Shown: positions 46,782 through 57,171, numbered from the stretch's first letter. The stretch: DNA of 64,000 nucleotides from Kosakonia pseudosacchari (GCF_900184035.1 NZ_FXWP01000025.1:1-64000), one strand, 5' to 3'. Notes: generated by a model from the letters alone, not told the origin. Program-made: numbers and translations.

Positions 46782-46920
46782 CGCCAATGTAGCCCGCTGG
46801 CAAAGGGGTTGGTATGCCACAGGAAATTATTTTTTCAGTATTGTTATTTATCTTTAAGTGTGTTAGCTGCACGGTGATTGGCTGATCGATCCCGGCGCTA
46901 CTTTTACGGAGGCTTATGAC

Positions 46921-48669
46921 GTGGTAATCGACATTCAGGAAAGAATTACGAAAATCTTCGAAACCGGCATCTATTACCACGCGGCGCTGCAAAAATATAA
47001 AAGCCAGGTTGAGGGCATTGATTACCTGGAAAAAATGGTTGTGCAGAGTTCCATTCCCGCAAAGACGGATTTATGGAATGCGATCAATTTATATTTGACT
47101 GAGCATCATCCATATAAGGCGCAGCAAATCTATTTTGTCCTTGCAGGAAAAGCCGCGCATACGGATATTCCGCGCTATGTCAGGATGATGAAAATGGATA
47201 GGAACCTCGTTCTGTCATTAGATATTTTATCCGAAGCGCTCAGAAAGAAATTAAGTGCCGAGTTACTGCTTGAAAATTATTTTTCCGTGCACCATCTGAC
47301 AAAAGGCTTTACGTTTTTTGATGAGCAAGCACTCGCAGACATATTGCAAAAGCTGCGTCCGCTGGAGTTAATTCGTAAGGATAATCTGCTGTTCTGTAAT
47401 CGTATCTCGTGTCAAATAGACAAACAGAGCGGTTATATTTCTGTTTATTACGATGACAAGAAAACCTCTTTCCGCCAGGCGTTGAAATGGGCTGTGGCGG
47501 TTGTCGGCAAGCAAGATGGCCTGGAAACGCTGAGTGAAGGAAAAACCGCGTTAACTCTTAAAAATTGTGCAGGTATCCTCGCGACATTTGCTTTTGAGAG
47601 CCAACGAAAAGCTCCCGGCATTGGCAAGCAGCAGTTTTTTAAGCAATTATGTGATAAATACCCTTATGAAACCGAAGTAGGGTTTGCCGATACGCGCTTT
47701 ATTACTCGCGCACAAGAGAAGATTGATGAGATAAAGAACGTTATTACTCAGTTCTATGAAATCAATAAAGAAGATAAAACGCGTGAGGCATTTTTATTTT
47801 CTGAACAGCCCAAAATTGAGTCGCTGGATAATGTCGATCCGCACACCAGACTCAAAAGTGCCTTATCAATTTATGTGAATTATCATGCCTGGCTTTTGGC
47901 AGACTCTGAATTATTTCGCGCGTTGTATACTATACGAACTGCTATTGATACGGATTTGCAAGGCTGCAAAAGAAATGAAGCGCAAAGAAACTCTGATTTA
48001 TTATCGATTCTTAATGGTATGAATGTTTTTGATGATCCTGATGTCGCAACGATTAAACAAAAATATGCTGCCGTACTTGAAAAGCTAAATGAACTGTCGC
48101 CGGGCTTTAAATGCTGGGGATATTTTTTCTGTGAAGATTTTGTTCCCTCTCTTGCGGGAATTATTGCCCTCTTTTCGCAGCTGAAAAAATCCTGCGGCGA
48201 TGATTTTTCTCAGCTTACGCATGCTGATATCTCACCTGAAAAAATTCATATCGATCTGAAAAAGGCGATAGTCATTAATATGCTTTTACCCCAGCAAAAT
48301 ATGTTTACTGCTGCGGGTTATGGTGCCGGGAACCCGGCGAAAATCCTGCCACATAATAATAAAGAGGATGTCGTGGGCAATATTCAGGCCGCGCTCGATC
48401 TTTTTGATGGCCACTTACTGCGGCACTATCTTTCCCATGTCACGCTGGATAATAAACTGAAAAAACTCGAAGAGTTGTTATGGGGTATGCATTACCACTA
48501 TGAGAAGGCGTGGGGGGCAGTAAAAATCACCGATGATAAATGCCTGCAGCAAATCGATGCGTGGTATGACGAGCCGGTTTCTGTAAGCCGTTTTCAACTG
48601 GGGAAAAAAGCGGCCAGGGAATTGATTAATAGCTTTAGGTTGCCGATGAAAAATGCTGGTGGGCGCTAA
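46921..48669 (+). CDS. 582-residue protein of unknown function
   Basis: Starts at GTG 46921 with ACGGAGG eight bases upstream. The protein is soluble, helix-rich and lysine/asparagine-rich, with no signal peptide. About 13 cysteines are spread out without a clear motif. Segments such as YYHAALQKYKSQVEGIDYLEK and LTEHHPYKAQQIYFVL look like helical repeats, and the C-terminus has GMHYHYEKAWGAVK. GC content is well below that of the neighbouring parE and sugar genes, which suggests acquisition. I recognise no enzyme or defence domain. It lies between parE and the sugar locus and points toward the AraC-type gene. Confidence 0.7.
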   Translation: MVIDIQERITKIFETGIYYHAALQKYKSQVEGIDYLEKMVVQSSIPAKTDLWNAINLYLTEHHPYKAQQIYFVLAGKAAHTDIPRYVRMMKMDRNLVLSLDILSEALRKKLSAELLLENYFSVHHLTKGFTFFDEQALADILQKLRPLELIRKDNLLFCNRISCQIDKQSGYISVYYDDKKTSFRQALKWAVAVVGKQDGLETLSEGKTALTLKNCAGILATFAFESQRKAPGIGKQQFFKQLCDKYPYETEVGFADTRFITRAQEKIDEIKNVITQFYEINKEDKTREAFLFSEQPKIESLDNVDPHTRLKSALSIYVNYHAWLLADSELFRALYTIRTAIDTDLQGCKRNEAQRNSDLLSILNGMNVFDDPDVATIKQKYAAVLEKLNELSPGFKCWGYFFCEDFVPSLAGIIALFSQLKKSCGDDFSQLTHADISPEKIHIDLKKAIVINMLLPQQNMFTAAGYGAGNPAKILPHNNKEDVVGNIQAALDLFDGHLLRHYLSHVTLDNKLKKLEELLWGMHYHYEKAWGAVKITDDKCLQQIDAWYDEPVSVSRFQLGKKAARELINSFRLPMKNAGGR

Positions 48670-48679
48670 GCATGAGCAC

Positions 48680-49543
48680 CTATGCCTCAGCAGAAGTAGC
48701 CCGGCTTTTCCGGTATTGCAGCGGCGTTTCGCCAATGCCTTTCTTAAACGCGCTGATAAAGTAAGTCACATCGGAAAACCCCACTTCGCTGGCGATATGG
48801 TGAATGGCCAGTGCGCTATGCAGTAACAAGTCGCATGCTTTGCGCAAGCGCAGGGTGTTCAGATACTGGTGGATGGGTTCGCCGGTCTCAAAATGGAAAC
48901 GGCGCGAGACATAGCTGCGGGATTTGCCCAACTCCTGCGCCAGCCGCGCAAGGCTGAATTTCTGCCGGTAATTCTCCTCCAGCCAGAACATCACCGGTGT
49001 GGCAATGCCGTTGCGTTCATCCGGTAATTTCTGCTTATCTTCTGGCAACATACTCAATAGATTAAGCAACAAACAGGCGACCTGCTCGCCATTCAGACTG
49101 TGGTTTTCGGCAAGCCTCGCGTAGCTGCTAAACAGGTGGTCGATATGCGGGTGAATCGCCGCGACATCCATTACCACCGCCGGGCCACCGCGTAAAGCGA
49201 GATGCTGCAATCGCTGGTGATTGTGCGGGAACGCGCGCAGATTTTGCAGCACGGCGTGGTGATCAACGTGAATAATGGTGCGGCGATAGATAGCCTGCGC
49301 TTGCTCATCCACCATCACTTTATGGATGGTGAAAGGCGGAAAGAAAAAGAGCCGCCCCGGCCGCATGGTGTACTGGCGGTTATCAACCATCACCACACCA
49401 AAACCCTCTTCTACATACAGCACCTCCAGACACTGGTGCCAGTGATGGTAGCGTACGGTATTGGCGAAAAGTCGGCTAAACGATACCACTGCATCGTTTA
49501 ACGTGATCAGTTCAAGACGTTCGTTCTGCAATGGTGTCGTCAT
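48680..49543 (-). CDS. AraC-family transcription regulator of the sugar locus
   Basis: 287 aa from MTTPLQNERLELITLNDAVV; a start 12 codons earlier lacks a spaced ribosome site. The N-terminal cupin (HHWHQCLEVLYVEEGFGVVM, GRLFFFPPFTIHKV) should bind the inducer. The C-terminal double helix-turn-helix (FSLARLAQELGKSRSYVSRR and IHHIASEVGFSDVTYFISAF) binds DNA. It is divergent from the DUF2264-MFS-GH88 genes across 165 bases and probably activates them in response to a uronate-bearing sugar. Confidence 0.9.
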   Translation of the reverse strand: MTTPLQNERLELITLNDAVVSFSRLFANTVRYHHWHQCLEVLYVEEGFGVVMVDNRQYTMRPGRLFFFPPFTIHKVMVDEQAQAIYRRTIIHVDHHAVLQNLRAFPHNHQRLQHLALRGGPAVVMDVAAIHPHIDHLFSSYARLAENHSLNGEQVACLLLNLLSMLPEDKQKLPDERNGIATPVMFWLEENYRQKFSLARLAQELGKSRSYVSRRFHFETGEPIHQYLNTLRLRKACDLLLHSALAIHHIASEVGFSDVTYFISAFKKGIGETPLQYRKSRATSAEA

Positions 49544-49708
49544 AGTGCAACCCATCTCAATTTTTACCCCGCAAGGCACATTTATAAACCACGGTTTTAA
49601 ATTTTCTCAACAGTGGGTTCAGGCAAAGCATGCCGATGTGACAGAGCTAACATTTCCGGCGGTTGTTCATTAACTATCCTTCAGCCACACCATGAGGGAG
49701 AGAACGCT

Positions 49709-51535
49709 ATGCAGGCGGCGGAAGTGAAAACATCAAATCCATTGTCATCCCGTGACGATGTGGTCGGCGCGTTGAAGCAGATGCTGGCGGCGCTGGATAA
49801 ACAGTTTCCTGAAGGGGCGTCGCATTTCTCGCTGGGAGCCACCAGCGCGCATTACAGCGATGCGATTGCCGAAATGGAAGGGCTGTCCCGCGCGTTGTGG
49901 GGGCTGTTTCCGTTAATGGCAGGCGGCGACGCAGAACCCTTCAGCCACAAATATCTGGCGGCGATCAAACGCGGCGTCGATCCACAAAGCGCGGGCTACT
50001 GGGGGGCAACAGAACCCTACGATCAGCGGCTGGTGGAGATGGCGGCTTATGGTCTGGGGCTGGCGCTGCTGGGCGATAAATTGACCGCGTTGCTGAGCGA
50101 AGCGGATGTCCGCAATCTGCACCAGTGGCTGAACCAAATCACCGACGCGCAGATGCCTGACAGCAACTGGAATTTTTTCGCCATCATGGTGCAGCTTGGT
50201 TTTAAACGCGCCGGATTACCCTGGGATGCCGCAGCCATTGAACGGCGTTTTCGCATGATGGATGCCTACTACCTTGGCGACGGTTGGTATTCCGATGGCC
50301 CAGGACGACCAAAAGATTACTACATCTCAATGGCGTTTCATTTTTACGGGTTGATTTACGCCACGCTGAATGGGGAAGACGATGCATCGCGCGCGGCGAC
50401 GCTGCGCGAGCGGGCAACACTTTTTGCCGAAGATTTTATCTATATGTCAGCGGCGCAGGGCGAATCAGTGCCTTTTGGCCGCAGCCTGACGTACCGTTTC
50501 GCGATGGTGGCCTTCTGGAGTGCGGTGGCCTTTTCCGGGCTGGCGGTGTTTTCACCTGGCGTGGTGAAAGGGGTTGTCCTGCGCCATTTGCGCTGGTGGT
50601 TACAGCAGCCGATTTTCGATCGCGACGGCATTTTAACGCTCGGTTTCGCCTACCCGAACCTCGCGATGTGTGAAGACTACAATTCGCCGGGCTCGCCATA
50701 CTGGGCGCTGAAAGTTTTCCTGATTCTGGCGTTGCCGTCATCAGACGATTTCTGGCAAGCACCAGAACTGCCGCTGCCTGCGCTAAACACGCAGCGTACG
50801 ATTGCGCCTGCCGGGCAGATCATTGTCCACAGCGATCGCTCGCGGCATGTCTGGATGCTCACCGCCGGCCAACTGGAGCTGAACAACTACGTCAATACCG
50901 AGGCGAAGTACACCAAGTTTGCCTACTCCAGCCGTTTTGGTTTCACCATTGAACGCGGGCGGTACGGAATTAAACACGCCGCCTGCGATTCGATGTTGCT
51001 GCTCAGTGAAGGAGATAACTATTTTCGTGGTCGCCGTGAGTGCGACGAGGTGGTTGTGACAGAACAGGCGATTTTCTCGCGCTGGTCGCCGTGGGCAGAC
51101 GTGCATATCGCAAGCTGGCTTATACCGTGCGGTGACTGGCACTTGCGCGTGCATCGCATTGATTCCGCACGTCATTTGCAAAGCGTGGAGGGCGGTTTCG
51201 CGGTGCTGAAAGCGCCGCACCGCAACGAGCAGGGCGGTAGCCTGGTGAGCGCGGAAAATGGCGTTAGCGGCATCTTTGAATTAGCGGGCACTGCGCCGCG
51301 TGAAGCCGATAGCGTGGTCACACCGCCCAACAGCAACATTATGTTTTCTCCTTGCGCGTCAATCCCGGTGCTGCGTGGAAATATTGCGCCGGGCAGGCAG
51401 TGGCTGGCCTGTGCGGTTCAGGCTGCTATTACGGAGCAGGCTTTTGATTTTGTCTTACCGCAGTTGCACATCGAAGAACAGGCGCTGGTAATTAATACAC
51501 CGGAGCAGAAAAACAATATTGTTATTGCCTTTTAA
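49709..51535 (+). CDS. DUF2264 protein, probable glycoside hydrolase
   Basis: 608 aa from ATG 49709 with GGGAGA upstream. The N-terminal half is an alpha-barrel-like domain with aromatic-rich segments (MEGLSRALWGLFPLMAGG, DSNWNFFAIMVQLGF, YYLGDGWYSDGPGRPKDYY). The C-terminal half is beta-rich. I recall DUF2264 proteins now being placed in glycoside hydrolase family GH154, with reported beta-glucuronidase activity; this was not checked. Its operon with an oligosaccharide symporter and a GH88 enzyme fits hydrolysis of uronate-containing oligosaccharides. No signal peptide is seen, so it is cytoplasmic. Confidence 0.85.
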   Translation: MQAAEVKTSNPLSSRDDVVGALKQMLAALDKQFPEGASHFSLGATSAHYSDAIAEMEGLSRALWGLFPLMAGGDAEPFSHKYLAAIKRGVDPQSAGYWGATEPYDQRLVEMAAYGLGLALLGDKLTALLSEADVRNLHQWLNQITDAQMPDSNWNFFAIMVQLGFKRAGLPWDAAAIERRFRMMDAYYLGDGWYSDGPGRPKDYYISMAFHFYGLIYATLNGEDDASRAATLRERATLFAEDFIYMSAAQGESVPFGRSLTYRFAMVAFWSAVAFSGLAVFSPGVVKGVVLRHLRWWLQQPIFDRDGILTLGFAYPNLAMCEDYNSPGSPYWALKVFLILALPSSDDFWQAPELPLPALNTQRTIAPAGQIIVHSDRSRHVWMLTAGQLELNNYVNTEAKYTKFAYSSRFGFTIERGRYGIKHAACDSMLLLSEGDNYFRGRRECDEVVVTEQAIFSRWSPWADVHIASWLIPCGDWHLRVHRIDSARHLQSVEGGFAVLKAPHRNEQGGSLVSAENGVSGIFELAGTAPREADSVVTPPNSNIMFSPCASIPVLRGNIAPGRQWLACAVQAAITEQAFDFVLPQLHIEEQALVINTPEQKNNIVIAF

Positions 51536-51593
51536 TTCCCGGTTACGGCCGGGCTATGAACTCTGAACCCTACATGCTTTCGTCGAGGATAGT

Positions 51594-52853
51594 ATGGAAA
51601 AGATCACCATAAATAATAAAGCCGAATATTACAAAATCAGTAGCTTTATCTTTCTCTATTTTTTTACCTGGTCGGCAAGTATCGGTCTGCTGGCTATCTG
51701 GTTAGGACAAAAAGCCAATCTTAGCGGCACAGTGATTGGTACGGTGTTTGCCATTAATGGCATCTTTTCCGTTATTTTAAAACCGATCTACGGTTATATT
51801 CTGGATAAAATCGGCATGAGCAAATATTTGCTCTATTTTGTCGTGCTGATGTCGGCATTAATGGCGCCCTTTTTTATCTACGTTTATCAACCGTTATTAA
51901 TTTCTAATACTTTGCTGGGCATTATTGTCGGGGCTATCTATTTAAGTTTTGCCTGGTATGCGGGTGTCGCCGCCTGCGAATCTTATACCGACCGCTACAG
52001 CCGCTTAAACGGCATGGAGTTTGGCCAAATCAGGATGTGGGGCTCGCTCGGTTGGGCGGTGGCGTCCTCGTTCTCCGGCCTGCTGTTTAACCTCTCACCG
52101 GCGTATAACTTCATCATGGGATCGGTCGCGTCGCTTATTATGCTGGCGGTGTTGCTGAGCCTGAAAGTCAACGTTAACGCCGCCAACGCCAGCGAGGTGC
52201 TGACCAAGGAGAAAATCGCCCCGGCAGATGTCTACGCCCTGCTGCGTAACCGCAAATTCTGGGCTTTCTGTCTCTATGTTGCCGGTGTAGCGTGGATGAT
52301 GTTTATCGCCGAGCAGCAGTTCTCCCGCTATTTCGTCACCTTCTTTGACGACGTTCATCAGGGCAACGCCGTGTTTGGTTACCTGGGCACGGTACAGTCC
52401 GGCATGGAATTCGTCATGTATATGGTGATCCCGCTGTTTGTGAATTTCATCGGCGCGAAACGCGGGTTATTGATTGTCGGGCTGGTGGTGGGCGCGCGGT
52501 TGATTATTTCCGGGCTGTGCGAATCGCATCTGCTTATTTCAGTATTAAAACCGTTATACGGTCTTGAGATTTGTCTGCTGCTGGTATCGGTATTTAAATA
52601 TATTGCTGAACATTTCGATAAACGCGTTAATGCCACCATGTATTTATTAGGCTACCAGGCCATGTTATATGTCGGTAACGTTGTGGTCTCTTCCCCGGCC
52701 GGTATTTTGTATGACCGTATTGGTTTTGAAAATACCTATATTATTATGGGCTGCGTGGCGCTGACCTTCACATTAATTTCCCTGTTTACGTTATCGGCCT
52801 GCCAGAGTAAATGGCGTCAGCATAGCACCCTGGATATTGCGGGAAATAACTAA
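51594..52853 (+). CDS. MFS oligosaccharide:H+ symporter (LacY/RafB-like)
   Basis: 419 aa with 12 predicted membrane helices and an internal loop near 195-215. It belongs to the oligosaccharide:proton symporter family, as shown by the FLYFFTWSASIGLLAIWL start, AINGIFSVILKPIYGYILDK, the helix-4 aromatic stretch and FGQIRMWGSLGWAVASS. It should bring intact di- or trisaccharides into the cell for the two hydrolases on either side. The substrate is inferred only from neighbours. Confidence 0.93.
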   Translation: MEKITINNKAEYYKISSFIFLYFFTWSASIGLLAIWLGQKANLSGTVIGTVFAINGIFSVILKPIYGYILDKIGMSKYLLYFVVLMSALMAPFFIYVYQPLLISNTLLGIIVGAIYLSFAWYAGVAACESYTDRYSRLNGMEFGQIRMWGSLGWAVASSFSGLLFNLSPAYNFIMGSVASLIMLAVLLSLKVNVNAANASEVLTKEKIAPADVYALLRNRKFWAFCLYVAGVAWMMFIAEQQFSRYFVTFFDDVHQGNAVFGYLGTVQSGMEFVMYMVIPLFVNFIGAKRGLLIVGLVVGARLIISGLCESHLLISVLKPLYGLEICLLLVSVFKYIAEHFDKRVNATMYLLGYQAMLYVGNVVVSSPAGILYDRIGFENTYIIMGCVALTFTLISLFTLSACQSKWRQHSTLDIAGNN

Positions 52854-52899
52854 CGCGTTAACGGCTATTTTAAATTATGCACCAACAAGGAACCGAAAT

Positions 52900-54090
52900 A
52901 TGTTAAGTAAAATCGTTGAGGAAACGTTACGCGATTATCCCGGCGCACCTGTGGATGCGCAGGTATTTAAAGATGAAATTGCTTCTGCGCGTAGCCATAC
53001 CCTTGAACTGATTCGCCGTCATTTAACGGAATTCGGAGAATATTTTCCCGCCGAAACCTGCGTGCAGGGTTATTACCCGTTAACCGACAATGTTGAGTGG
53101 ACCACCAGTTTCTGGACCGGGCAGCTTTGGCTGGCGTGGGAAATGAGCGGTGATGAGCCGTTCCGTGCGCTGGCAGAGCGCCATGTGCGCTCGTTCGGCC
53201 TGCGCATTGCCGGGCGCAGCGACACTAACACTCACGATCTCGGCTTCTTATATACGCTTTCGTGCGTGGCAAGCTGGCGGCTGACTGGCAATCGCGATGC
53301 GCGCGCTTTCGCCCTGCTGGCGGCAGAAGTGCTGCTGGAGCGCTTCCACCACAAAGCGCAGATTATCCAGGCGTGGGGCGATCTGCGCGATCCCGAACAG
53401 GCCGGTCGGATGATCATCGACTGCAATATGAACCTGCCGCTGCTCTACTGGGCGACCGAACAGACCGGGGATCGGCGCTTTGCTGATGCGGCACAAGCCC
53501 ATGTGCGGCAGGCGGCGAAATACCTGATTCGCGAAGATGCCTCCACGTTTCACACCTACTATATGGATATCGACACCGGTGCGCCGCGTTATGGCAATAC
53601 GCAGCAGGGCTACGCGGATGATTCCTGCTGGTCGCGCGGGCAGGCGTGGGGGATTTACGGTTTTCTGCTGAGCTTTATCTACACCGGTGATCGGCAGATG
53701 GTGGCGCTGTCGAAACGGCTGGCGAACTACTTTCTCAACCGCTTGCCGGAAGATGCGGTGTGCCACTGGGATCTGGCGCTGGTGGGCACCGATGCGCTGC
53801 GCGATTCGTCATCGGCGGCGATTGCGGTATGCGGCCTGCTGGAGCTGGTTAAGCATCTGCCCGTAACCGATCCGGACAGAGAACGCTATCAGCAATGGGC
53901 AATGCGCATTATGTCGTCGCTTAATAAACACTATCTGGCGGGTAAAAACGAAGCGACCAACGGATTGCTGAAACATTCCGTGTATCACCTGGCGAGCAAT
54001 AAGGGCGTTGATGAGTGTTGTAGCTGGGGAGATTACTTCTATGTGGAAGCGCTGATGCGCTTTTCGCAGAGCTGGAAACTCTACTGGTGA
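52900..54090 (+). CDS. GH88 unsaturated glucuronyl hydrolase
   Basis: 396 aa from ATG 52900 behind AAGGA. The family GH88/105 alpha6/alpha6-barrel motifs THDLGFLYTLS (Asp113) and MIIDCNMNLPLLYWA (Asp174) correspond to the catalytic pair Asp88/Asp149 of Bacillus UGL. The aromatic YADDSCWSRGQAWGIYGF block is also typical. It hydrates the 4,5-double bond of uronates at the non-reducing end of lyase products, freeing the sugar. No polysaccharide lyase lies in this window, so disaccharides would come from elsewhere or from other organisms. Confidence 0.93.
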   Translation: MLSKIVEETLRDYPGAPVDAQVFKDEIASARSHTLELIRRHLTEFGEYFPAETCVQGYYPLTDNVEWTTSFWTGQLWLAWEMSGDEPFRALAERHVRSFGLRIAGRSDTNTHDLGFLYTLSCVASWRLTGNRDARAFALLAAEVLLERFHHKAQIIQAWGDLRDPEQAGRMIIDCNMNLPLLYWATEQTGDRRFADAAQAHVRQAAKYLIREDASTFHTYYMDIDTGAPRYGNTQQGYADDSCWSRGQAWGIYGFLLSFIYTGDRQMVALSKRLANYFLNRLPEDAVCHWDLALVGTDALRDSSSAAIAVCGLLELVKHLPVTDPDRERYQQWAMRIMSSLNKHYLAGKNEATNGLLKHSVYHLASNKGVDECCSWGDYFYVEALMRFSQSWKLYW

Positions 54091-54130
54091 AAAGCAGTGT
54101 CCCTCTCTTTAAACGGAGAGGGACAAACGC

Positions 54131-54445
54131 TTAGAGACCCGCTTCCAGGATGCGGATATGCGTCTCAAGCACGTCGCCTTTTACTGCTTCACTCCAGGCT
54201 TTCATATGCGGTGTTTGCAGGTGCGCTTCAAGATGTGCAACGCTTTCCCACTGTTCCACCATCATGATCGAGTCCGGTGCAGTCGCCTGGAAACTCACAT
54301 TAGCCGCGTGATCGACCAGCGGCGCGTAGCCGTGGCAACCCTCTTCCTGCAATACCACAGGCACAATTTTCGCGAACTCATCGAGTACCGCCTGGCGGTG
54401 ATGCTGTCCTGGACGGGTACGGATTTCTGCAATTACTGTCAACAT
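54131..54445 (-). CDS. ygiN: Quinol monooxygenase YgiN
   Basis: 104 aa from MLTVIAEIRTRPGQHHRQAV, as in E. coli. It is a single ABM-type ferredoxin-like fold with HMKAWSEAVKGDVLE. It oxidises menadiol and is paired with MdaB in a quinone redox cycle. It lies 34 bases downstream of mdaB on the same strand. Confidence 0.96.
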   Translation of the reverse strand: MLTVIAEIRTRPGQHHRQAVLDEFAKIVPVVLQEEGCHGYAPLVDHAANVSFQATAPDSIMMVEQWESVAHLEAHLQTPHMKAWSEAVKGDVLETHIRILEAGL

Positions 54446-54479
54446 GATTAACCTACTCCCTATAAGTCCAGCTTCACAG

Positions 54480-55061
54480 TTAAGCAAAAATCTCACCGAG
54501 ATGCTTGCGATATTCTGCGATATAGCGCGGCACGTCCGGCATTTTAATCACGTCGTTAACGATAAAGGTCGGCAGCGCGTCCATACCAAGGAACTGGTTC
54601 GCTTTGTGGAACGGCAGGTAAACACCATCAACGCCAACTCCGTGGAAGAACTGTTCTTCATCGGTAAAGGCTTCCATCGGCGCGTTCCAGGTCAGCGACA
54701 GCATATAGGTTTTGCCCTGAATCAAACCGCCAGAACCGTATTTTTTCGAGGCGTCAGAACGTGTGCGTCCATCGCTGGCGTACAGTGAACCGTGGCCTTC
54801 AGTAAACACATCGTCCATATATTTTTTAACGGTCCATGGCGCGCCCATCCACCAGCCTGGCATCTGCCAGATAATGGTGTCAGCCCACAGGAAGTTATCC
54901 ACTTCCGCTTTGATGTCGTAATCGCCGTCGGTACGAACGGTTTTAACATCATGCCCGGCGTCGCGCAGAAAACTTTCCGCGACCTCGGTCAGGGTGTCAT
55001 TCAGCTGGCCGTTAGAGTGAGCGAATTTCTTCGCACCGTTGATAATTAAGATATTGCTCAT
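54480..55061 (-). CDS. mdaB: NADPH:quinone reductase MdaB
   Basis: 193 aa from MSNILIINGAKKFAHSNGQL, the E. coli length. It is a flavodoxin-fold FAD enzyme; WQMPGWWMGAPWTVKKYMD and GHGSLYASDGRTRSD are family marks. It reduces quinones by two electrons and protects from redox cycling. It is first of mdaB-ygiN. The E. coli gene ygiZ is missing from the gap to qseC. Confidence 0.97.
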   Translation of the reverse strand: MSNILIINGAKKFAHSNGQLNDTLTEVAESFLRDAGHDVKTVRTDGDYDIKAEVDNFLWADTIIWQMPGWWMGAPWTVKKYMDDVFTEGHGSLYASDGRTRSDASKKYGSGGLIQGKTYMLSLTWNAPMEAFTDEEQFFHGVGVDGVYLPFHKANQFLGMDALPTFIVNDVIKMPDVPRYIAEYRKHLGEIFA

Positions 55062-55168
55062 GAGAGATCCTCGGTTAAATGCGTTTGACCGCGATTTTAA
55101 CCGGACCAACGGTGCGGAAAAATTGGCAAAACGTGCAAAGACTTTTGCTTGAGCCGCAATAAACGCCG

Positions 55169-56515
55169 CTACCAGCTCACCTGCGCGATAAAACCGCCTT
55201 GCGGATGATTGCCAAACGCGACGCGCATGTGATGCAGGCGGGCAATGCGCTGCACAATCGATAACCCCAGCCCACTGCCGGTTTGCGTTTGTCCCGGCGG
55301 GCGGTAAAAACGCTCGCCAATGCGCGCCAGCGCTTCATCGTCAATACCGGGGCCATTATCGCGAACGCTAAACTCAGTAGCTCTCAGCGTCACATCAACC
55401 ACGCTGCCTGGCGGGCTGTAGCGAATGGCATTATCCAGCAGGTTACGCACCAGCAAACTCAACAAAAGCGGTTGCGCCTGGCGGCTGACCGCAGGAGCAT
55501 TAAGATGCAGGCGTATATCGATACCGACTTGCTGCGCGGTAGGGTAAATCTCCATCACTGCGGATTGCAGCAGGGAAGCCAGCGAAACCTCTTCCACATC
55601 ATCAAGGTTGCTCAGGGAGTCGAGCCTGGAAAGTGTCAGTAATTGATCCACCAGACGTGTGGCGCGATCGATTCCGACGTGCAACTGGGCAAGAGCCTTT
55701 TGCTGTGCGGCGGGATCATCATCGGAAAGCTGCGCGACCTCGGTTTGCACTTTCAGCGCCGCCAGCGGGCTGCGTAACTCATGTGCGGCATCGGAAGTAA
55801 AGCGCCGTTCACGCTGCATCATATTCTGCGTACGATCAAAGAGTTGGTTCAGCGCATCCACTAACGGGCGCACTTCATTGGGAACGCCCTCATTACTGAG
55901 CGGATCGGCACGATCCGGCGCCCGTGAGCGTAGCGCCTGCGCCAGTTTTTTCAGCGGCCGCAATTCAAGGCTCAGCAACACGATCAATAGCACCAGCATC
56001 AGCGGCAGGGCGATGAGCCACGGCGTGAGCTGCGAGGTGATAATCTCCAGCGCCATCTCGTGGCGATAATCCCACTCCTGGCCGACTACCACACGGAATT
56101 TCCCGTTCGGCGCAGTAAGCCACAGAAAACGCCATTGGTCGTCATCATCACGTAGCTGCCCATTTGCAAACCCTTCCCGCCGGTAGTTGTAAGGGATTGC
56201 TTTGCCGTTTTCGCCGTCGTTCAGCAGCATGTTGCCGTCGGTCGAATAGATAGCGAAAGCCAGCGCATCATCATCCAGATGACCGTGTTTGATCTTCTTT
56301 TTACCGAGCGACGGCGCGGCGTTTTTCAGCGGCTCAAACTCCATCACGCTGAGCCGTTTGGCGAACAGCATTTGCTGGGTATCAAACAGTTTGTCGAGTT
56401 TATCGCGGGTTTGCTGCCAGGCAGCGAGACTGGCGCTGAGCCAGGCGACCATCGACAGCAGCAAAAAGAGCATCGTCAGGCGCAGGCGTAAACTCAGCGG
56501 ACGGGTCAGTTTCAT
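55169..56515 (-). CDS. qseC: Sensor histidine kinase QseC
   Basis: 448 aa (E. coli 449). The order is: an N-terminal membrane helix; a periplasmic sensor domain (about 35-155); a second helix ([18 protein letters not shown]); HAMP; HisKA with [18 protein letters not shown]; and an HATPase with [21 protein letters not shown] and [10 protein letters not shown]. It is reported to sense quorum signals and catecholamines. The start overlaps the qseB stop by four bases. Confidence 0.97.
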   Translation of the reverse strand: MKLTRPLSLRLRLTMLFLLLSMVAWLSASLAAWQQTRDKLDKLFDTQQMLFAKRLSVMEFEPLKNAAPSLGKKKIKHGHLDDDALAFAIYSTDGNMLLNDGENGKAIPYNYRREGFANGQLRDDDDQWRFLWLTAPNGKFRVVVGQEWDYRHEMALEIITSQLTPWLIALPLMLVLLIVLLSLELRPLKKLAQALRSRAPDRADPLSNEGVPNEVRPLVDALNQLFDRTQNMMQRERRFTSDAAHELRSPLAALKVQTEVAQLSDDDPAAQQKALAQLHVGIDRATRLVDQLLTLSRLDSLSNLDDVEEVSLASLLQSAVMEIYPTAQQVGIDIRLHLNAPAVSRQAQPLLLSLLVRNLLDNAIRYSPPGSVVDVTLRATEFSVRDNGPGIDDEALARIGERFYRPPGQTQTGSGLGLSIVQRIARLHHMRVAFGNHPQGGFIAQVSW

Positions 56516-57171
56516 GCGTCTCCCAGGGTATAACCGATGCCATGAACGGTGCGGATAGACGCTGTACCGAGCTTGCGGCGTAAATGGTGGACATGCACTT
56601 CCACCGCGTTGCTGGTGACGTCGTCATCCCAGGTATAAAGTTTCTCTTCGATTAATTTACGCGGCAAAACGCGCCCGGCATTGCGCAGTAGCAGCTCCAG
56701 CAGGGCGAACTCTTTCGGTTTTAGCACCAGCGTTTCGCCGTCAAGCGTGGCGACCAGATTGCCGGGATCGAGCGTAATATTGCCGTGGCGCAGCAGGCTT
56801 TGCGTCTGCCCGTGGCGGCGGCGAATAAGCACTTCGAGCCTGGCCGCCACTTCAACCAGCGCAAAGGGTTTGCACAGATAATCATCTGCGCCGAGGCGCA
56901 ACCCCTCAACGCGCTGGTCGATGGCATCGCGCGCGGTGAGGATCAACACCGGTTCCGTACGTTTTTTTTCGCGCCAGTCGCGCAGAATATCCAGCCCGTC
57001 GATGCCGGGCAGCGTTAAGTCGAGGATCACCGCATCATACGGCGCGCTAAACAGGGCTGCCTTGCCTTGTTTGCCATCGGTAAACCAGTCGACGCTGAAG
57101 CCTTTTTTCCCCAGCCCGGCTTTTAAACCGTCACCGATGAGCGTGTCATCTTCCACCAGTAAGATGCGCAT
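56512..57171 (-). CDS. qseB: Response regulator QseB
   Basis: 219 aa, OmpR/PhoB type. The receiver has the acidic pocket (VEDD near 6-9) and Asp51 in [12 protein letters not shown]. The C-terminal winged helix carries [16 protein letters not shown]. It controls motility and its own operon in E. coli. It is divergent from ygiW, and paired GTTAA repeats in the gap are the likely binding sites. Confidence 0.97.
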   Translation of the reverse strand: MRILLVEDDTLIGDGLKAGLGKKGFSVDWFTDGKQGKAALFSAPYDAVILDLTLPGIDGLDILRDWREKKRTEPVLILTARDAIDQRVEGLRLGADDYLCKPFALVEVAARLEVLIRRRHGQTQSLLRHGNITLDPGNLVATLDGETLVLKPKEFALLELLLRNAGRVLPRKLIEEKLYTWDDDVTSNAVEVHVHHLRRKLGTASIRTVHGIGYTLGDA

